Shown here one piece after another: positions 7,631 through 14,723 of a DNA stretch of 17,162 bases; within the stretch, counting starts at the first letter, position 1; the number at the start of each line of letters is the position of its first letter. The position numbers were made by a program, and so were the translations under genes. Under the pieces are notes generated by a model that worked only from the letters and a program-made list of their open reading frames with translations, was not told the DNA's origin and did not search any database. Source of the stretch: Dehalococcoidales bacterium (lineage in GTDB: Bacteria; Chloroflexota; Dehalococcoidia; Dehalococcoidales; JAQTVP01). The stretch covers positions 1 to 17,162 of the forward strand of contig JAQTVP010000011.1 of the NCBI GenBank assembly GCA_028707015.1, in the 5' to 3' direction.

Positions 7631-8344
7631 TTAATATTCCATGATTTCCATTCCTGCCGGAAGGTCAAAAACACTATCAGGTATATCTATATCAACCTCT
7701 ACATCTTTGAATTCTATAGTATTTATTCCTGTAGGTAAGACAACTTCATATTTCAGGACATAACCTAAATCTATAGCTATCCATATCTTCACATTATTTA
7801 CTTCAGTTCCTGTCATTTCAAAGATAGTACAATCATAGCCCGAAATAGTATCATGTCCGGTTATTTCCCAACTTAAGCATTGAGGGTTCAAAGCGCATGC
7901 AGCACACATCTCAGCAAGCACCTTAGATTCCGAAGAATATTCAGTGTAATATCCAGTAAAAAAAACATTAAATGCCAGGTACATACCCGCCATCCCTTCA
8001 CCAGGCATTTTCATTGCACTATTTTCTTGGGGATTGTACATATAAGAATATCCTTCTTTCACAATAAAGGCCGTAGCTTCTTCTTCCTCATTCTGAAATA
8101 TTGAAGTTGTTTCAACCTTGTATTTATCGTCCTTAACCCATATCTTGGCACTATGTGATTCCCCACTTGCCATCGAAGAAATAATAGTGTATTTGTAAGT
8201 ATCAGATAATCCTCCACGGCTAAACTCTTCATCAATATCTGTTTCAGTTTCATCGACAGTCTCTTCATCTTCACTCTTACCACACCCAGCCAATAGTGAA
8301 CCAAACAGTAACATAACCAGAACAAGTGAGATTACTATTTTCAT
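7631..8344 (-). CDS. LolA/LppX-like lipoprotein of unknown function
   Basis: A predicted 237-residue secreted lipoprotein. The start is the ATG at 8344, preceded by AAGGTGGGG; it gives a classic signal peptide ending in the lipobox LLAGC (Cys21). The open frame extends 18 codons upstream, but those residues spoil the signal peptide. An acidic linker (EDEETVDETETDIDEE) follows, then a beta-rich domain with AKIWVKDDKYKVETTS, YMYNPQENSAMKM, GYDCTIFEMTGTEVNNVKIW and DIPDSVFDLPAGMEI near the end. This alternation resembles the open beta-barrel fold of LolA, LppX and DUF4412-type proteins, which bind lipids or act as surface sensors. A cysteine cluster (CAACALNPQC) in the middle is unusual for that fold. 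No partner gene is adjacent. Confidence 0.7.
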   Translation of the reverse strand: MKIVISLVLVMLLFGSLLAGCGKSEDEETVDETETDIDEEFSRGGLSDTYKYTIISSMASGESHSAKIWVKDDKYKVETTSIFQNEEEEATAFIVKEGYSYMYNPQENSAMKMPGEGMAGMYLAFNVFFTGYYTEYSSESKVLAEMCAACALNPQCLSWEITGHDTISGYDCTIFEMTGTEVNNVKIWIAIDLGYVLKYEVVLPTGINTIEFKDVEVDIDIPDSVFDLPAGMEIMEY

Positions 8345-8398
8345 TTCCCCACCTTCTTTATATATATTATTCCAGCATTTTCCCTTTATTGTGATCAC

Positions 8399-8698
8399 TT
8401 TCCATTCAACAAATTAATCTCTACCGTCTAAAATTTTATCTACGCGGAAACAGTATAGTGCTCTACTTAAACTTTACAATTATTCAAAAGGAGTAAATTA
8501 TCATTCCAAAGGTAGTAATTTATCAGTAATGAGGAAAAAACTTAGCATATATATTTACCAAAAATTCAAACCTTATAGTTAAAATTTGAATTTTTACAAT
8601 TGACAGAGTAGACTTTGAAAAAGGAATAAGAAACAAGATATATTATAGAGGTGACCGTTTCTTGTACGCCCAAATAATTATATTAAGGATTAAAAACA
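8399..8698. other. Divergent intergenic region ahead of the CQ-x-GCF gene
   Basis: About 300 non-coding, AT-rich bases between the lipoprotein gene (minus) and the CQ-x-GCF gene (plus). It holds the plus-strand promoter candidate at 8615-8644 and a second TTGACA at 8600-8605. I see no RNA gene or strong hairpin. Confidence 0.5.
8615..8644 (+). promoter_or_regulatory. Putative promoter of the CQ-x-GCF gene
   Basis: TTGAAA (8615-8620) and TATATT (8639-8644) are 18 bases apart, each one base off consensus. A perfect TTGACA at 8600-8605 lies close by but has no good -10 at the right distance. Confidence 0.4.
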
Positions 8699-9163
8699 AT
8701 GCGAGATTTCAATGACACTGACCGGAAAAAAAAGAGTACAAGGATTCGAATACCAGAAAACCCCGGGAATCTTTCCCCTGAAATAATTACACAGCTTGAA
8801 GGCACGGTAAAAGCGGCATTAAAAGACGGATATTTATCTTGTCCCATCGCTTGGAAAATAGCCAGAAACGCCAATGTCCCTAAAATTGCCGTCGGAGCGA
8901 TTGCTGACAAATTAGGAGTCCGCGTCACTAATTGCCAGGTCGGTTGCTTTGCCGTAGAAAAAACTCCTTATGACAAATCAGTTCATCAAAATATTGATGG
9001 CGAAATTATCACCATTCTTGATACATTAAAGGAAAATAAACAGCTAACCTGCCACAAAATATTTGAGCTGGCTCAGCAATTCAAGCTAACACCAATGGTT
9101 ATTGCAGATGAGGCGAATATCCGGGGTCTAAAGATCAGCAGTTGCCAACTGGGATGTTTCTAA
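8699..9163 (+). CDS. Two-module cysteine protein with CQ-x-GCF motifs, helix-turn-helix-like, function unknown
   Basis: A 154-residue soluble protein made of a basic N-terminus and two homologous modules, about residues 25-84 and 100-154. Each has the same plan: an amphipathic helix (EIIT..L), an L-S/T-C motif, a helix with A..IA or ELA, a second helix (VGAIADKLG / IADEANIRG), and a strand ending in CQVGCF or CQLGCF. That gives three conserved cysteines per module. The middle looks like a helix-turn-helix, so DNA binding with a thiol- or metal-based sensor is possible; this is inference. Similar single modules ending in CQLG occur in anaerobes as far as I recall, but I know of no assigned function. 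The ATG is preceded by AAGGAT eight bases away. A truncated copy of module 2 lies 275 bases downstream. Confidence 0.75.
   Translation: MRDFNDTDRKKKSTRIRIPENPGNLSPEIITQLEGTVKAALKDGYLSCPIAWKIARNANVPKIAVGAIADKLGVRVTNCQVGCFAVEKTPYDKSVHQNIDGEIITILDTLKENKQLTCHKIFELAQQFKLTPMVIADEANIRGLKISSCQLGCF
9025..9163 (+). repeat. Direct repeat, copy A (3' end of the CQ-x-GCF gene)
   Basis: This 139-base stretch is repeated at 9447-9585, offset by 422 bases. By hand alignment about the first 75 bases are identical and about nine differences lie in the last 64. Confidence 0.9.
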
Positions 9164-9241
9164 TCGTCATCGGAATGTCTAACCGCTCATGATTATAAAT
9201 TTTTGATACCTGTACTATAAACTTAGCAAAAGGAGCTATAA

Positions 9242-9391
9242 ATCAGAAAAGACCGACTAATAATTGGAATACTCTGTATTGCTTTAGCTATATGGATGTT
9301 CTTAGCAGGTACAACCGATGGGACCATTACACCGGCAATAGCAGTTTTAGTATTAGGAATAATTATGATAGCAATCTCCCGACAAAGGTAA
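9242..9391 (+). CDS. Small two-helix membrane protein with a probable ATC start
   Basis: A 49-codon frame encodes a basic start (IRKDRLIIG), a first hydrophobic segment (about residues 6-22), a short polar turn TTDGTITP, a second hydrophobic segment (31-45) and the basic end SRQR. This is a sensible small inner-membrane protein. A strong SD, AAGGAG (9230-9235), lies six bases before the ATC at 9242. The codon just before the ATC is a TAA in frame, so translation cannot begin further upstream. No ATG, GTG or TTG occurs before residue 19, which would destroy the first helix. Either ATC is used as a rare start or the ATG has mutated and the gene is dying. I do not recognise the family. It lies between the two copies of the CQ-x-GCF repeat. 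Confidence 0.5.
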   Translation: MRKDRLIIGILCIALAIWMFLAGTTDGTITPAIAVLVLGIIMIAISRQR

Positions 9392-9438
9392 TAATTGTTA
9401 TAATTTTATCAATATAAGAATAAGACACTGATTCACTT

Positions 9439-9585
9439 ATGGATGTATTAAAGGAAAATAAACAGCTAACCTGCCACAAAATATTTGAGCTGGCTCAGCA
9501 ATTCAAGCTAACACCAATGGTCATTGCGAATGAGGCGAATATCCGGGGTTTAAAGATCCACAGTTACCAACTGGGCTGTTTCTAG
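9439..9585 (+). pseudogene. Truncated copy of the second CQ-x-GCF module
   Basis: A 48-codon frame from ATG at 9439 to TAG at 9585 repeats the second module of the gene at 8699 nearly exactly. It keeps the L-T-C cysteine and the final GCF, but the Cys of the CQ pair has become Tyr (SYQLGCF) and Asp has become Asn in IANEAN. There is no recognisable ribosome site before the ATG, and the first module is missing. It is most simply a partial tandem duplication that is decaying; a functional single-module protein cannot be excluded because the frame is still open. One third of the copy is unchanged in DNA, so the duplication or a gene-conversion event is recent. Confidence 0.65.
9447..9585 (+). 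repeat. Direct repeat, copy B
   Basis: Second copy of the 139-base repeat at 9025-9163. Similarity fades quickly upstream of 9447, where only scattered matches remain, so the left breakpoint is near 9437-9447. Confidence 0.9.
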
Positions 9586-9716
9586 CAACTGTTCATAAAG
9601 AATAAGTCTAGTATAGCTGTTTTATCGCTTTTTGCTTTTCGAATAAATGAAAGTCAACGCTGCACAAGCATCGGAACAGTTGGTTTTCATTCTAACATGC
9701 AATATTAGCAAACCAA

Positions 9717-9845
9717 TTAATCTTGTCTAGGGAACCCCCTAGCTATGCTCCAGCCTTTTTCGCAGAGACTTAGTATTTCGCTCTTTTCTTGTGCAGTATA
9801 TTCAAAAAAACGACTTATGAACGTTAACCCATCATAAGGGCCCAT
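9717..9845 (-). CDS. Short unrecognised ORF, possibly a gene 3' fragment joined to the HNH remnant
   Basis: A 42-codon frame from ATG at 9845 begins MGPYDGLTFISRFFEYTAQE and continues KSEILSLCEKGW. Its composition is protein-like rather than random, but I do not recognise it. It overlaps the end of the HNH fragment in a different frame and the frame remains open for several codons before the ATG. It could be the tail of another gene fused to the broken HNH gene, or a chance ORF. Confidence 0.25.
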   Translation of the reverse strand: MGPYDGLTFISRFFEYTAQEKSEILSLCEKGWSIARGFPRQD

Positions 9846-10030
9846 GATGACAAAGAATTTCCCCTTGGAGCCGTTTCAGCTTCTCCAACGATATGTGCTT
9901 GTTGTCCAAAGGGGAAACTATCAGAAGATAGTTTTCTGTCCTGTGTCAATCGTATACTACAGTCAGGGAACGAACATATCCCGGCTGCCCTTCCCCATAG
10001 CAACTTAATATCCCTTTCTGATAGAGGCAT
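9824..10030 (-). pseudogene. HNH endonuclease gene, 5' fragment
   Basis: The 68-codon frame gives LSERDIKLLWGRAAGICSFP and then DCSIRL, followed by GQQAHIVGEAETAPRGNS. This matches the N-terminal half of a common HNH nuclease family: the first Cys pair (Cys19 and Cys24 region), then the AHI segment with the first catalytic His. The expected continuation, with the Asn and second His (family pattern around YDNLILLCxxHH), is absent. After RGNS the frame becomes unrelated and stops within about ten codons. So the nuclease should be inactive. It follows the stress-protein gene by 55 bases on the same strand, with only a weak ribosome site. The cause may be a deletion near 9850-9875. Confidence 0.6.
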
Positions 10031-10085
10031 AATTATTCCGTAATCTCTTTTATCTTTTTACTCAAATATTTAGCCGCGTCTTATC

Positions 10086-10559
10086 CTATGAATTAATCCG
10101 AGATCCTTTAGGCGAGACTATCAATACCGGTACCGGCGAATGCCTTACTACACGGTCAGCGACACTGCCTAAAGCCCAGCGGGATAACCCAGACCTACCA
10201 TGTGTACTCATCATTATTAAGTCTACCTGATTTTCAATTGCATAATCCAATATCTTTTCGGCTACATTACCCTGAAGCACCACAGGTTGTACAAATACAC
10301 CTTCTGCCTTCAACTTATCGGCAACTTGAGTGAGGTAATTTTTTATTTCGGCCATAGACTCTGTGGCTAAGGCTGCTTCCTGCTCATCGGATATTATGCC
10401 TCCCCAAGTAGTACTGGGTAACCCTTTTCCATGTGCTTCAATTACTCCGAGCAGAACCACCTCTGAAACCTGGCAACCAGTTACAATTGTTCTGACATGA
10501 TCTAATATACATTCCGCTATTTCAAAACCGTCTAACGGGACAAGTACCTTATTATACAC
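10086..10559 (-). CDS. Universal stress protein, UspA family
   Basis: A 157-residue cytoplasmic protein of the alpha/beta fold used by many bacteria during starvation and stress. The N-terminal strand KVLVPLDGFEIAE, the central VDLIMMSTHGRSGLSRWALGSVADRVVRHS and the last strand PVPVLIV are diagnostic. The STHG-x9-GS stretch corresponds to the ATP-binding loop of the ATP-binding subgroup, with the first glycine replaced by Ser as is common. The start is GTG at 10559, five bases after AAAGGGGGT; the first residue is therefore read as Met from a Val codon. It follows the CDF-like gene by 74 bases on the same strand and may be co-transcribed with it. Its specific role is unknown. Confidence 0.92.
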   Translation of the reverse strand: MYNKVLVPLDGFEIAECILDHVRTIVTGCQVSEVVLLGVIEAHGKGLPSTTWGGIISDEQEAALATESMAEIKNYLTQVADKLKAEGVFVQPVVLQGNVAEKILDYAIENQVDLIMMSTHGRSGLSRWALGSVADRVVRHSPVPVLIVSPKGSRINS

Positions 10560-10633
10560 AGGAACCCCCTTTAAATATATTTATCAACTAAATACAAGCA
10601 TGGTAGTCAAGTGAAAACTTTTTTAAAAGCAAA

Positions 10634-11254
10634 CTATTCTTCATGCTCATTTAGTATTTCAAACCCTTCCTTTGCCAGAAAAACAACAATCACTATTCCA
10701 ATAGCCGGATCTGCCTGCCATAGTCCAATAGTGTAATTCAGCCCTAATCCTATAAGGAGCGCGATTGACAAAAACATACAAGCAAACGTCTCTTTCGCGT
10801 CTGCAATCAAACTTGAACTATTGAGTAGTTTCCCGATTCTGTATTTATTATAGAACAGAATCGGCATTACTGCTAGAGAAATTATGGCTATAATTATCCC
10901 CAATAAACTCGGGTCAGGCACTTCATGAAGAACCAGTTTTTTTATTGATTCATATAGTACATATGCACCCAGAATAAAAAATGTATAGGCAACCAGCCGA
11001 GTTGCTTTTCTTTCAATTTTTATCTCTTCTTCTTTTGAAAGACTGTTACCACGGCTGAATCTCCAAATAACTATTCCGCCAGACAGTGATTCAACAAAAC
11101 TATCTGATCCGAAACCTATTAATGCAACGCTTCCAGCTGACAACCCAGCCAATATAGAGACAATGCCTTCTAAAATATTATATCCGACAGTAACATAAGC
11201 TAGTAATAGGGCTCTTCGGTGAAGTATTTGCTTTTGTAGATTACTTATGGTCAT
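10634..11254 (-). CDS. Cation diffusion facilitator-type transporter, short form
   Basis: A 206-residue membrane protein with about six hydrophobic segments. The sequence GSVALIGFGSDSFVESLSGG (about residues 41-60) and the later LIADAKETFACMFLS correspond to the two metal-site helices of the CDF family, which exports divalent metals in exchange for protons. In this subgroup the usual His-x-x-x-Asp pattern is altered to an FG-x-DS-x-x-E form, so the metal and even the transport activity are uncertain. WQADPAIGIVIVVFLAKEGFE near the end is typical of the last helix. The C-terminal cytoplasmic domain of longer family members is absent. The ATG at 11254 has only a weak SD. The stress-protein gene follows by 74 bases. 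Confidence 0.8.
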   Translation of the reverse strand: MTISNLQKQILHRRALLLAYVTVGYNILEGIVSILAGLSAGSVALIGFGSDSFVESLSGGIVIWRFSRGNSLSKEEEIKIERKATRLVAYTFFILGAYVLYESIKKLVLHEVPDPSLLGIIIAIISLAVMPILFYNKYRIGKLLNSSSLIADAKETFACMFLSIALLIGLGLNYTIGLWQADPAIGIVIVVFLAKEGFEILNEHEE

Positions 11255-11289
11255 AAGTTTATAACACCAGTAATTTTACAGACATATGT

Positions 11290-11319
11290 AGTATAGTAGT
11301 AAATTTACAGGGGAAGCAA
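11290..11319 (-). promoter_or_regulatory. Possible promoter of the CDF-like gene
   Basis: On the minus strand TTGCTT (11314-11319) and TATACT (11290-11295) are 18 bases apart. The -10 is good and the -35 matches only in TTG. Leader length would be about 30 bases. Confidence 0.3.
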
Positions 11320-11373
11320 TGGTTCGGGGATAAATCTTAAATCATGATAAAGATACATATGAGTAAATTCGGC

Positions 11374-12084
11374 TCATCTTATAGCATAGCAGGCGGGCAA
11401 TTGATTATTTTTGACCCTTCTTTGTACAGCATCACTCTCAAGTTCTCTAATTACATCAGCTGCAATCCAGCGAGCCGCCTTCGAGTCAATTTTTTGAATT
11501 ATTTTAGCAGTATTTATTGCTTTTTTATTTAAGTTTATATTCCTTTTCCCAATGTTTCTAAGTGCCCAATTAACCGCTTTCTTTACAAAATTACGATCAT
11601 CATTAGATTCTCGTATTATCAATGGAAAGAATTCAACGAATTGTTCATCTTTTGCTGTTTTATCGTGCCACGCCAGGCGCGCTATCAAAGAAAAAGCAGT
11701 TCTTTTAGTAAACTCCTCTTCACGCTCAGACCAATCGGTGATTTTCCTCCAAACGAGAGGAGATTTTTCAAAAAGGTTCATACACACCTGATCACAAACA
11801 TCCCAAGAGTTAATGCCACGCACCCAATCCTCCATCTGTCCATCTGTTATTTCATTCCGATCGTCAATCATCGCAGCTAAAATCTTAGCTTCATCTATCC
11901 CGGTATTCCATAAGTCTAATGCTATCCTGTGGTCTTTTCCCAATTCCCTAGCTATTTTTCGCATATCTGGTACTGAAACCCCAAGCCTTTGCTTAATTGA
12001 AATACCGTACCTGGCCATTCCCTCCAACTGATCAGGCTTAGCCTTACTTTTGAGGTTATCTAATATTTCTTCCACTGTAGCCAT
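11374..12084 (-). CDS. DNA alkylation repair protein, AlkD-like
   Basis: A 236-residue all-helical protein of the HEAT-repeat DNA glycosylase family that removes bulky or positively charged alkylated bases. The N-terminal QRLGVSVPDMRKIARELG, the central INSWDVCDQVC (Trp94, Asp98) and FVKKAVNWALRNIGKRN (166-182) are typical. By motif, Trp94 and Asp98 correspond to the base-recognition Trp and catalytic Asp of AlkD, and Arg128 in the next helix may be the third active-site residue. Length is normal. The ATG at 12084 follows CAGGTAACGT. The gene stands alone on the minus strand between the E1 pair and the CDF-like gene; its upstream region includes a loose GCATAC/GTATGC inverted repeat but no convincing promoter. 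Confidence 0.88.
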   Translation of the reverse strand: MATVEEILDNLKSKAKPDQLEGMARYGISIKQRLGVSVPDMRKIARELGKDHRIALDLWNTGIDEAKILAAMIDDRNEITDGQMEDWVRGINSWDVCDQVCMNLFEKSPLVWRKITDWSEREEEFTKRTAFSLIARLAWHDKTAKDEQFVEFFPLIIRESNDDRNFVKKAVNWALRNIGKRNINLNKKAINTAKIIQKIDSKAARWIAADVIRELESDAVQRRVKNNQLPACYAIR

Positions 12085-12183
12085 ACGTTACCTGTTTACT
12101 CAAAATAAATTGAAGCATACTATAACATATGTGCGGTATGCCATCATATCCTTACGCATTGTATTTATTTTGTTAGCAGTAGT

Positions 12184-12216
12184 TAGAGGCGCTTGATTTT
12201 CCAACAAGCGCCTCTA
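12184..12216. terminator. Strong hairpin downstream of the E1 genes
   Basis: A perfect 12-bp stem, TAGAGGCGCTTG (12184-12195) with CAAGCGCCTCTA (12205-12216), has a 9-base loop. The T-run (12217-12221) is on the plus strand, so as a textbook terminator it would act on rightward transcripts; on the minus strand, where the E1 genes end, no T-run follows. It may still protect or end the E1 message. Confidence 0.55.
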
Positions 12217-12295
12217 TTTTTAACCTTAATATTTATTACCACTAAACGAACATTAACATACATGTTCAATTATAATAAAGATAAGGACCGGCAAA

Positions 12296-13291
12296 CTACA
12301 CCATGCCTTTCACTGTTTCAACAATATCCTGAATCTGAGGTATGAGCAAAGGTTCCATTTTCCGACTACGAATAAGAGCCACATTTTTAGCTGCCAATCT
12401 TTTTATGGGAGATTTCATAGTCTTTACAGCATCGGGAGCGGCTTCCATAAACCGGAAGACAATTTCACCAGCCACGCCCCCTCGCTTCATTGCCTCGTGA
12501 ACAATAAGAAGGCGACCTGTTTTCTTCACCGATTTTACAACTGTATCAATATCCATAGGTACAAGACTACGCAGGTCAACTACCTCCGCATTTATACCTT
12601 CTTTACCCAATTCTTCGGCAGCAGCCAGCACCTTACGCACCATTGCTGAATAGCTTACAATAGTAATATCTTTCCCTTCTCTTTTGACATCAGCTTTACC
12701 AAAAGGAATAAGATATTCTTCGGAAGGAATAGCTTCCTTTTCTCCAAAATACAGACCTCTATGTGAAAAGTATACTACAGGCTCATCATCTCTAATTGCG
12801 GTTTTCATTAACCCTTTAGCATCATAGGCAGTTGATGGCATCACTATTTTTAATCCCGGACAATGAACAAGCAGCGCCTCTGGAGAAACAGCATGGTCCA
12901 TACCAATGCCTGTACCACCAATAACCATACAATGTAGTACCACCGGTAACGGGCCACGATAACCCCATTCCTGTCTATTACAGCCCAGTTTTAACCATAC
13001 CTGGTCAAAGGCACACATCATTAAGGAAGCAAACATCAGAAAACCTATTGGTCTAAGACCAGTCATGCCTGCCCCCATCGCCATTCCGACAATAGCTTCT
13101 TCGACTATGGGAGTGTCCTTGATTCTATCTGGTCCAAATTGCTCAAATATACCAGTAGTTTCGCGGGCAGAACCCTGCATACTGATTACATCCTCACCGA
13201 ACATAATCACCCTTTCATCTCGCTGCATCTCTTCTCTATATGCACTATTAATAGCATCAATATAAGTAAACAGCCTAGTTTCCTCTGCCAT
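12296..13291 (-). CDS. 2-oxoacid dehydrogenase E1 component, beta subunit
   Basis: Beta half of a thiamine-diphosphate-dependent E1 (pyruvate, acetoin or branched-chain 2-oxoacid type). At 331 residues it is full length. Visible blocks are the N-terminal YIDAINSAYREEM, the FGEDV segment, DTPIVEEAIVGMAMGAGMTG with the conserved Glu that activates the cofactor, HAVSPEALLVHCPGLKIVMP, and the C-terminal transketolase domain with VVDLRSLVPMD and HEAMKRGGVAGEI. The ATG follows GGAGGATAAATTAGA. It is 29 bases after the alpha gene and clearly co-transcribed. No lipoyl transferase (E2) or E3 gene follows; the operon ends at the hairpin near 12200. The substrate cannot be told from the sequence alone. 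Confidence 0.93.
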   Translation of the reverse strand: MAEETRLFTYIDAINSAYREEMQRDERVIMFGEDVISMQGSARETTGIFEQFGPDRIKDTPIVEEAIVGMAMGAGMTGLRPIGFLMFASLMMCAFDQVWLKLGCNRQEWGYRGPLPVVLHCMVIGGTGIGMDHAVSPEALLVHCPGLKIVMPSTAYDAKGLMKTAIRDDEPVVYFSHRGLYFGEKEAIPSEEYLIPFGKADVKREGKDITIVSYSAMVRKVLAAAEELGKEGINAEVVDLRSLVPMDIDTVVKSVKKTGRLLIVHEAMKRGGVAGEIVFRFMEAAPDAVKTMKSPIKRLAAKNVALIRSRKMEPLLIPQIQDIVETVKGMV

Positions 13292-13320
13292 TCTAATTTA
13301 TCCTCCTTTCTTAGTTCTGC

Positions 13321-14286
13321 CTACAGAACATCCAATGCTGATTTTATATAGTCTTCATATTCCAGGAACGGTATTGCTAAAGCATCTTCACCTGCTTTAT
13401 CAGCTTCCGCCCGGGCTTCTTTTTCGGCCTCTGTGACATCTTTATCAGTAATTATACCCATATCCATGAGGCTCTTCTGGTATCGGGCTAACGGCTCCTT
13501 TTTCCACCATTCAGCTGACTCGCCTTTGGGCCGGTAAAGTTGCGTATCACTAACCATGTGACCTTCCACCCGATAAGTTTCAGCTACAATTAAACCAGGT
13601 CCTCCACCACTCCGGGTTCTTTCTGTATATTCTTTAATTACTTCATAAAGAGCCATAACATCATTTCCATCTACACTCTGTCCGGGGAAACCATAAGCTT
13701 TAGCTCTATCTGATAAATCTTCAATAGCGTAAGATTTCTTTACCGATGTGCCCATTCCATACTGGTTATTTTCTATCATGAAGATTATGGGTAACTTCCA
13801 AGCTGCCGCCACAACCATACTTTCATGGAGCGGAGCACGATTTGCCGTTCCATCACCGCAAGTGTAGATCGTTATTTGATCACTCTTTCTTACCATTGCC
13901 GACAGAGCAGCACCAACATACATAGGAGCATCTTCTCCTAATACACCACTCTTACCAATTATACCCAACTCAGGGGAAACATAAGTTTGGTGCCCGCCAA
14001 CTTTTTCCAAATCTCGGCCGCACTCACTGGCAATAGAATCACGCATGGTAAAACCTTCCCTTAAAAATAGATAGGGATGCATTCGTACACCGCTAGGTTT
14101 ATAGTAATCGCCTTTCTTTAAATTAGCACAAACAGCAACAGGTATTGCTTCCTCCCCCAACCCCCGATGGAGCCCCTGCATCATACTGCCTTCGGTAGTA
14201 AATACCTCATATAGTTTCTCACTAAGAATCCTAGCTCTAACTAAATTCCGATACATCTCCAACAGTTTTTCTTTTGGGATTTCCAT
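13321..14286 (-). CDS. 2-oxoacid dehydrogenase E1 component, alpha subunit
   Basis: Alpha half of the same E1 enzyme, 321 residues. It carries the thiamine-diphosphate motif GDGTANRAPLHES to IENN (144-174), followed by QYGMGTSVKKS, and the regulatory-loop region VEGHMVSDTQLYRPKGE. In that loop the residue before GH is Glu, where many pyruvate-type enzymes have an aromatic residue or His. The first half includes RGLGEEAIPVAVCANLKKGD, standard for the family. The ATG at 14286 is the first in-frame start, but the strong AGGAGGT lies 13 bases upstream, an unusually long spacing. A good promoter is found about 85-115 bases upstream. It leads a two-gene operon with the beta subunit. Acetoin or pyruvate dehydrogenase type is the closest guess. 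Confidence 0.92.
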   Translation of the reverse strand: MEIPKEKLLEMYRNLVRARILSEKLYEVFTTEGSMMQGLHRGLGEEAIPVAVCANLKKGDYYKPSGVRMHPYLFLREGFTMRDSIASECGRDLEKVGGHQTYVSPELGIIGKSGVLGEDAPMYVGAALSAMVRKSDQITIYTCGDGTANRAPLHESMVVAAAWKLPIIFMIENNQYGMGTSVKKSYAIEDLSDRAKAYGFPGQSVDGNDVMALYEVIKEYTERTRSGGGPGLIVAETYRVEGHMVSDTQLYRPKGESAEWWKKEPLARYQKSLMDMGIITDKDVTEAEKEARAEADKAGEDALAIPFLEYEDYIKSALDVL

Positions 14287-14371
14287 AGTCTGTGTTCTTA
14301 CCTCCTTTTATTACCATAATCTCCTAGTTAGCCCTTGAATAAGCCTTATTACAATCCCCCCTTATCGGGTT

Positions 14372-14400
14372 ATTATAACGACTGTATAATCTTAAAACAA
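14372..14400 (-). promoter_or_regulatory. Putative promoter of the E1 operon
   Basis: On the minus strand TTGTTT (14395-14400) lies 17 bases from a perfect TATAAT (14372-14377). The leader to the alpha-subunit ATG would be about 80 bases. Confidence 0.55.
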
Positions 14401-14693
14401 CTTTACCTACTCATTTATATTACTGGTAACGCATTATTTCTATTACTTTATGGTACTAGTATTTAAAAAAATCCCGCGGATTGTAGATTACAATTTAACC
14501 CTCTCTCAAAAAAGTAACTGCAATCATCAGTATCAATCTACTTGAATGGCTTTTACATGACAAGATTTAACAGCACCCGATATTATTGTTGACGACATAA
14601 AGCAACTGAAAAAAGTCTTTCCAGTTTTATTAAAACGAAAGAAACATTGATAAGATGTGAGATACAGAAACCAATCTGAAAGAGTTGTTCGTT
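14401..14693. other. Non-coding stretch between the E1 operon and the yajQ leader
   Basis: About 290 AT-rich bases with no supported gene. It includes a small palindrome ATTGTA-GAT-TACAAT (14480-14494) and a CCGCGG site. A short open frame near 14560-14640 reads DIIVDDIKQLKKVFP but has a stop just upstream and no start or SD, so it is at best a remnant. Confidence 0.4.
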
Positions 14694-14723
14694 CTGACAT
14701 TTAAATTAAAGCCACTATAGAAT
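14694..14723 (+). promoter_or_regulatory. Possible promoter of yajQ
   Basis: CTGACA (14694-14699) and TAGAAT (14718-14723) are 18 bases apart, each one base off consensus. The leader would be about 185 bases and would include the hairpin at 14761-14799. Confidence 0.3.

Noticed and set aside
8345..8398. N-terminal extension of the LolA-like lipoprotein by 18 residues
   Set aside because: It would place a polar stretch before a textbook signal peptide, and the strong ribosome site AAGGTGGGG fits the ATG at 8344.
9586..9682. Nine-base inverted repeat CAACTGTTC / GAACAGTTG around a 79-base spacer, just after the truncated copy
   Set aside because: Short for its spacing and without flanking target duplication or transposase; probably chance.
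9727..9742. Hairpin CTAGGG-AACC-CCCTAG
   Set aside because: A six-base stem with no T-run; too weak to call a terminator or site.
14560..14640. Short frame reading DIIVDDIKQLKKVFP
   Set aside because: A stop codon lies just upstream, there is no start or ribosome site, and it is too short to judge.
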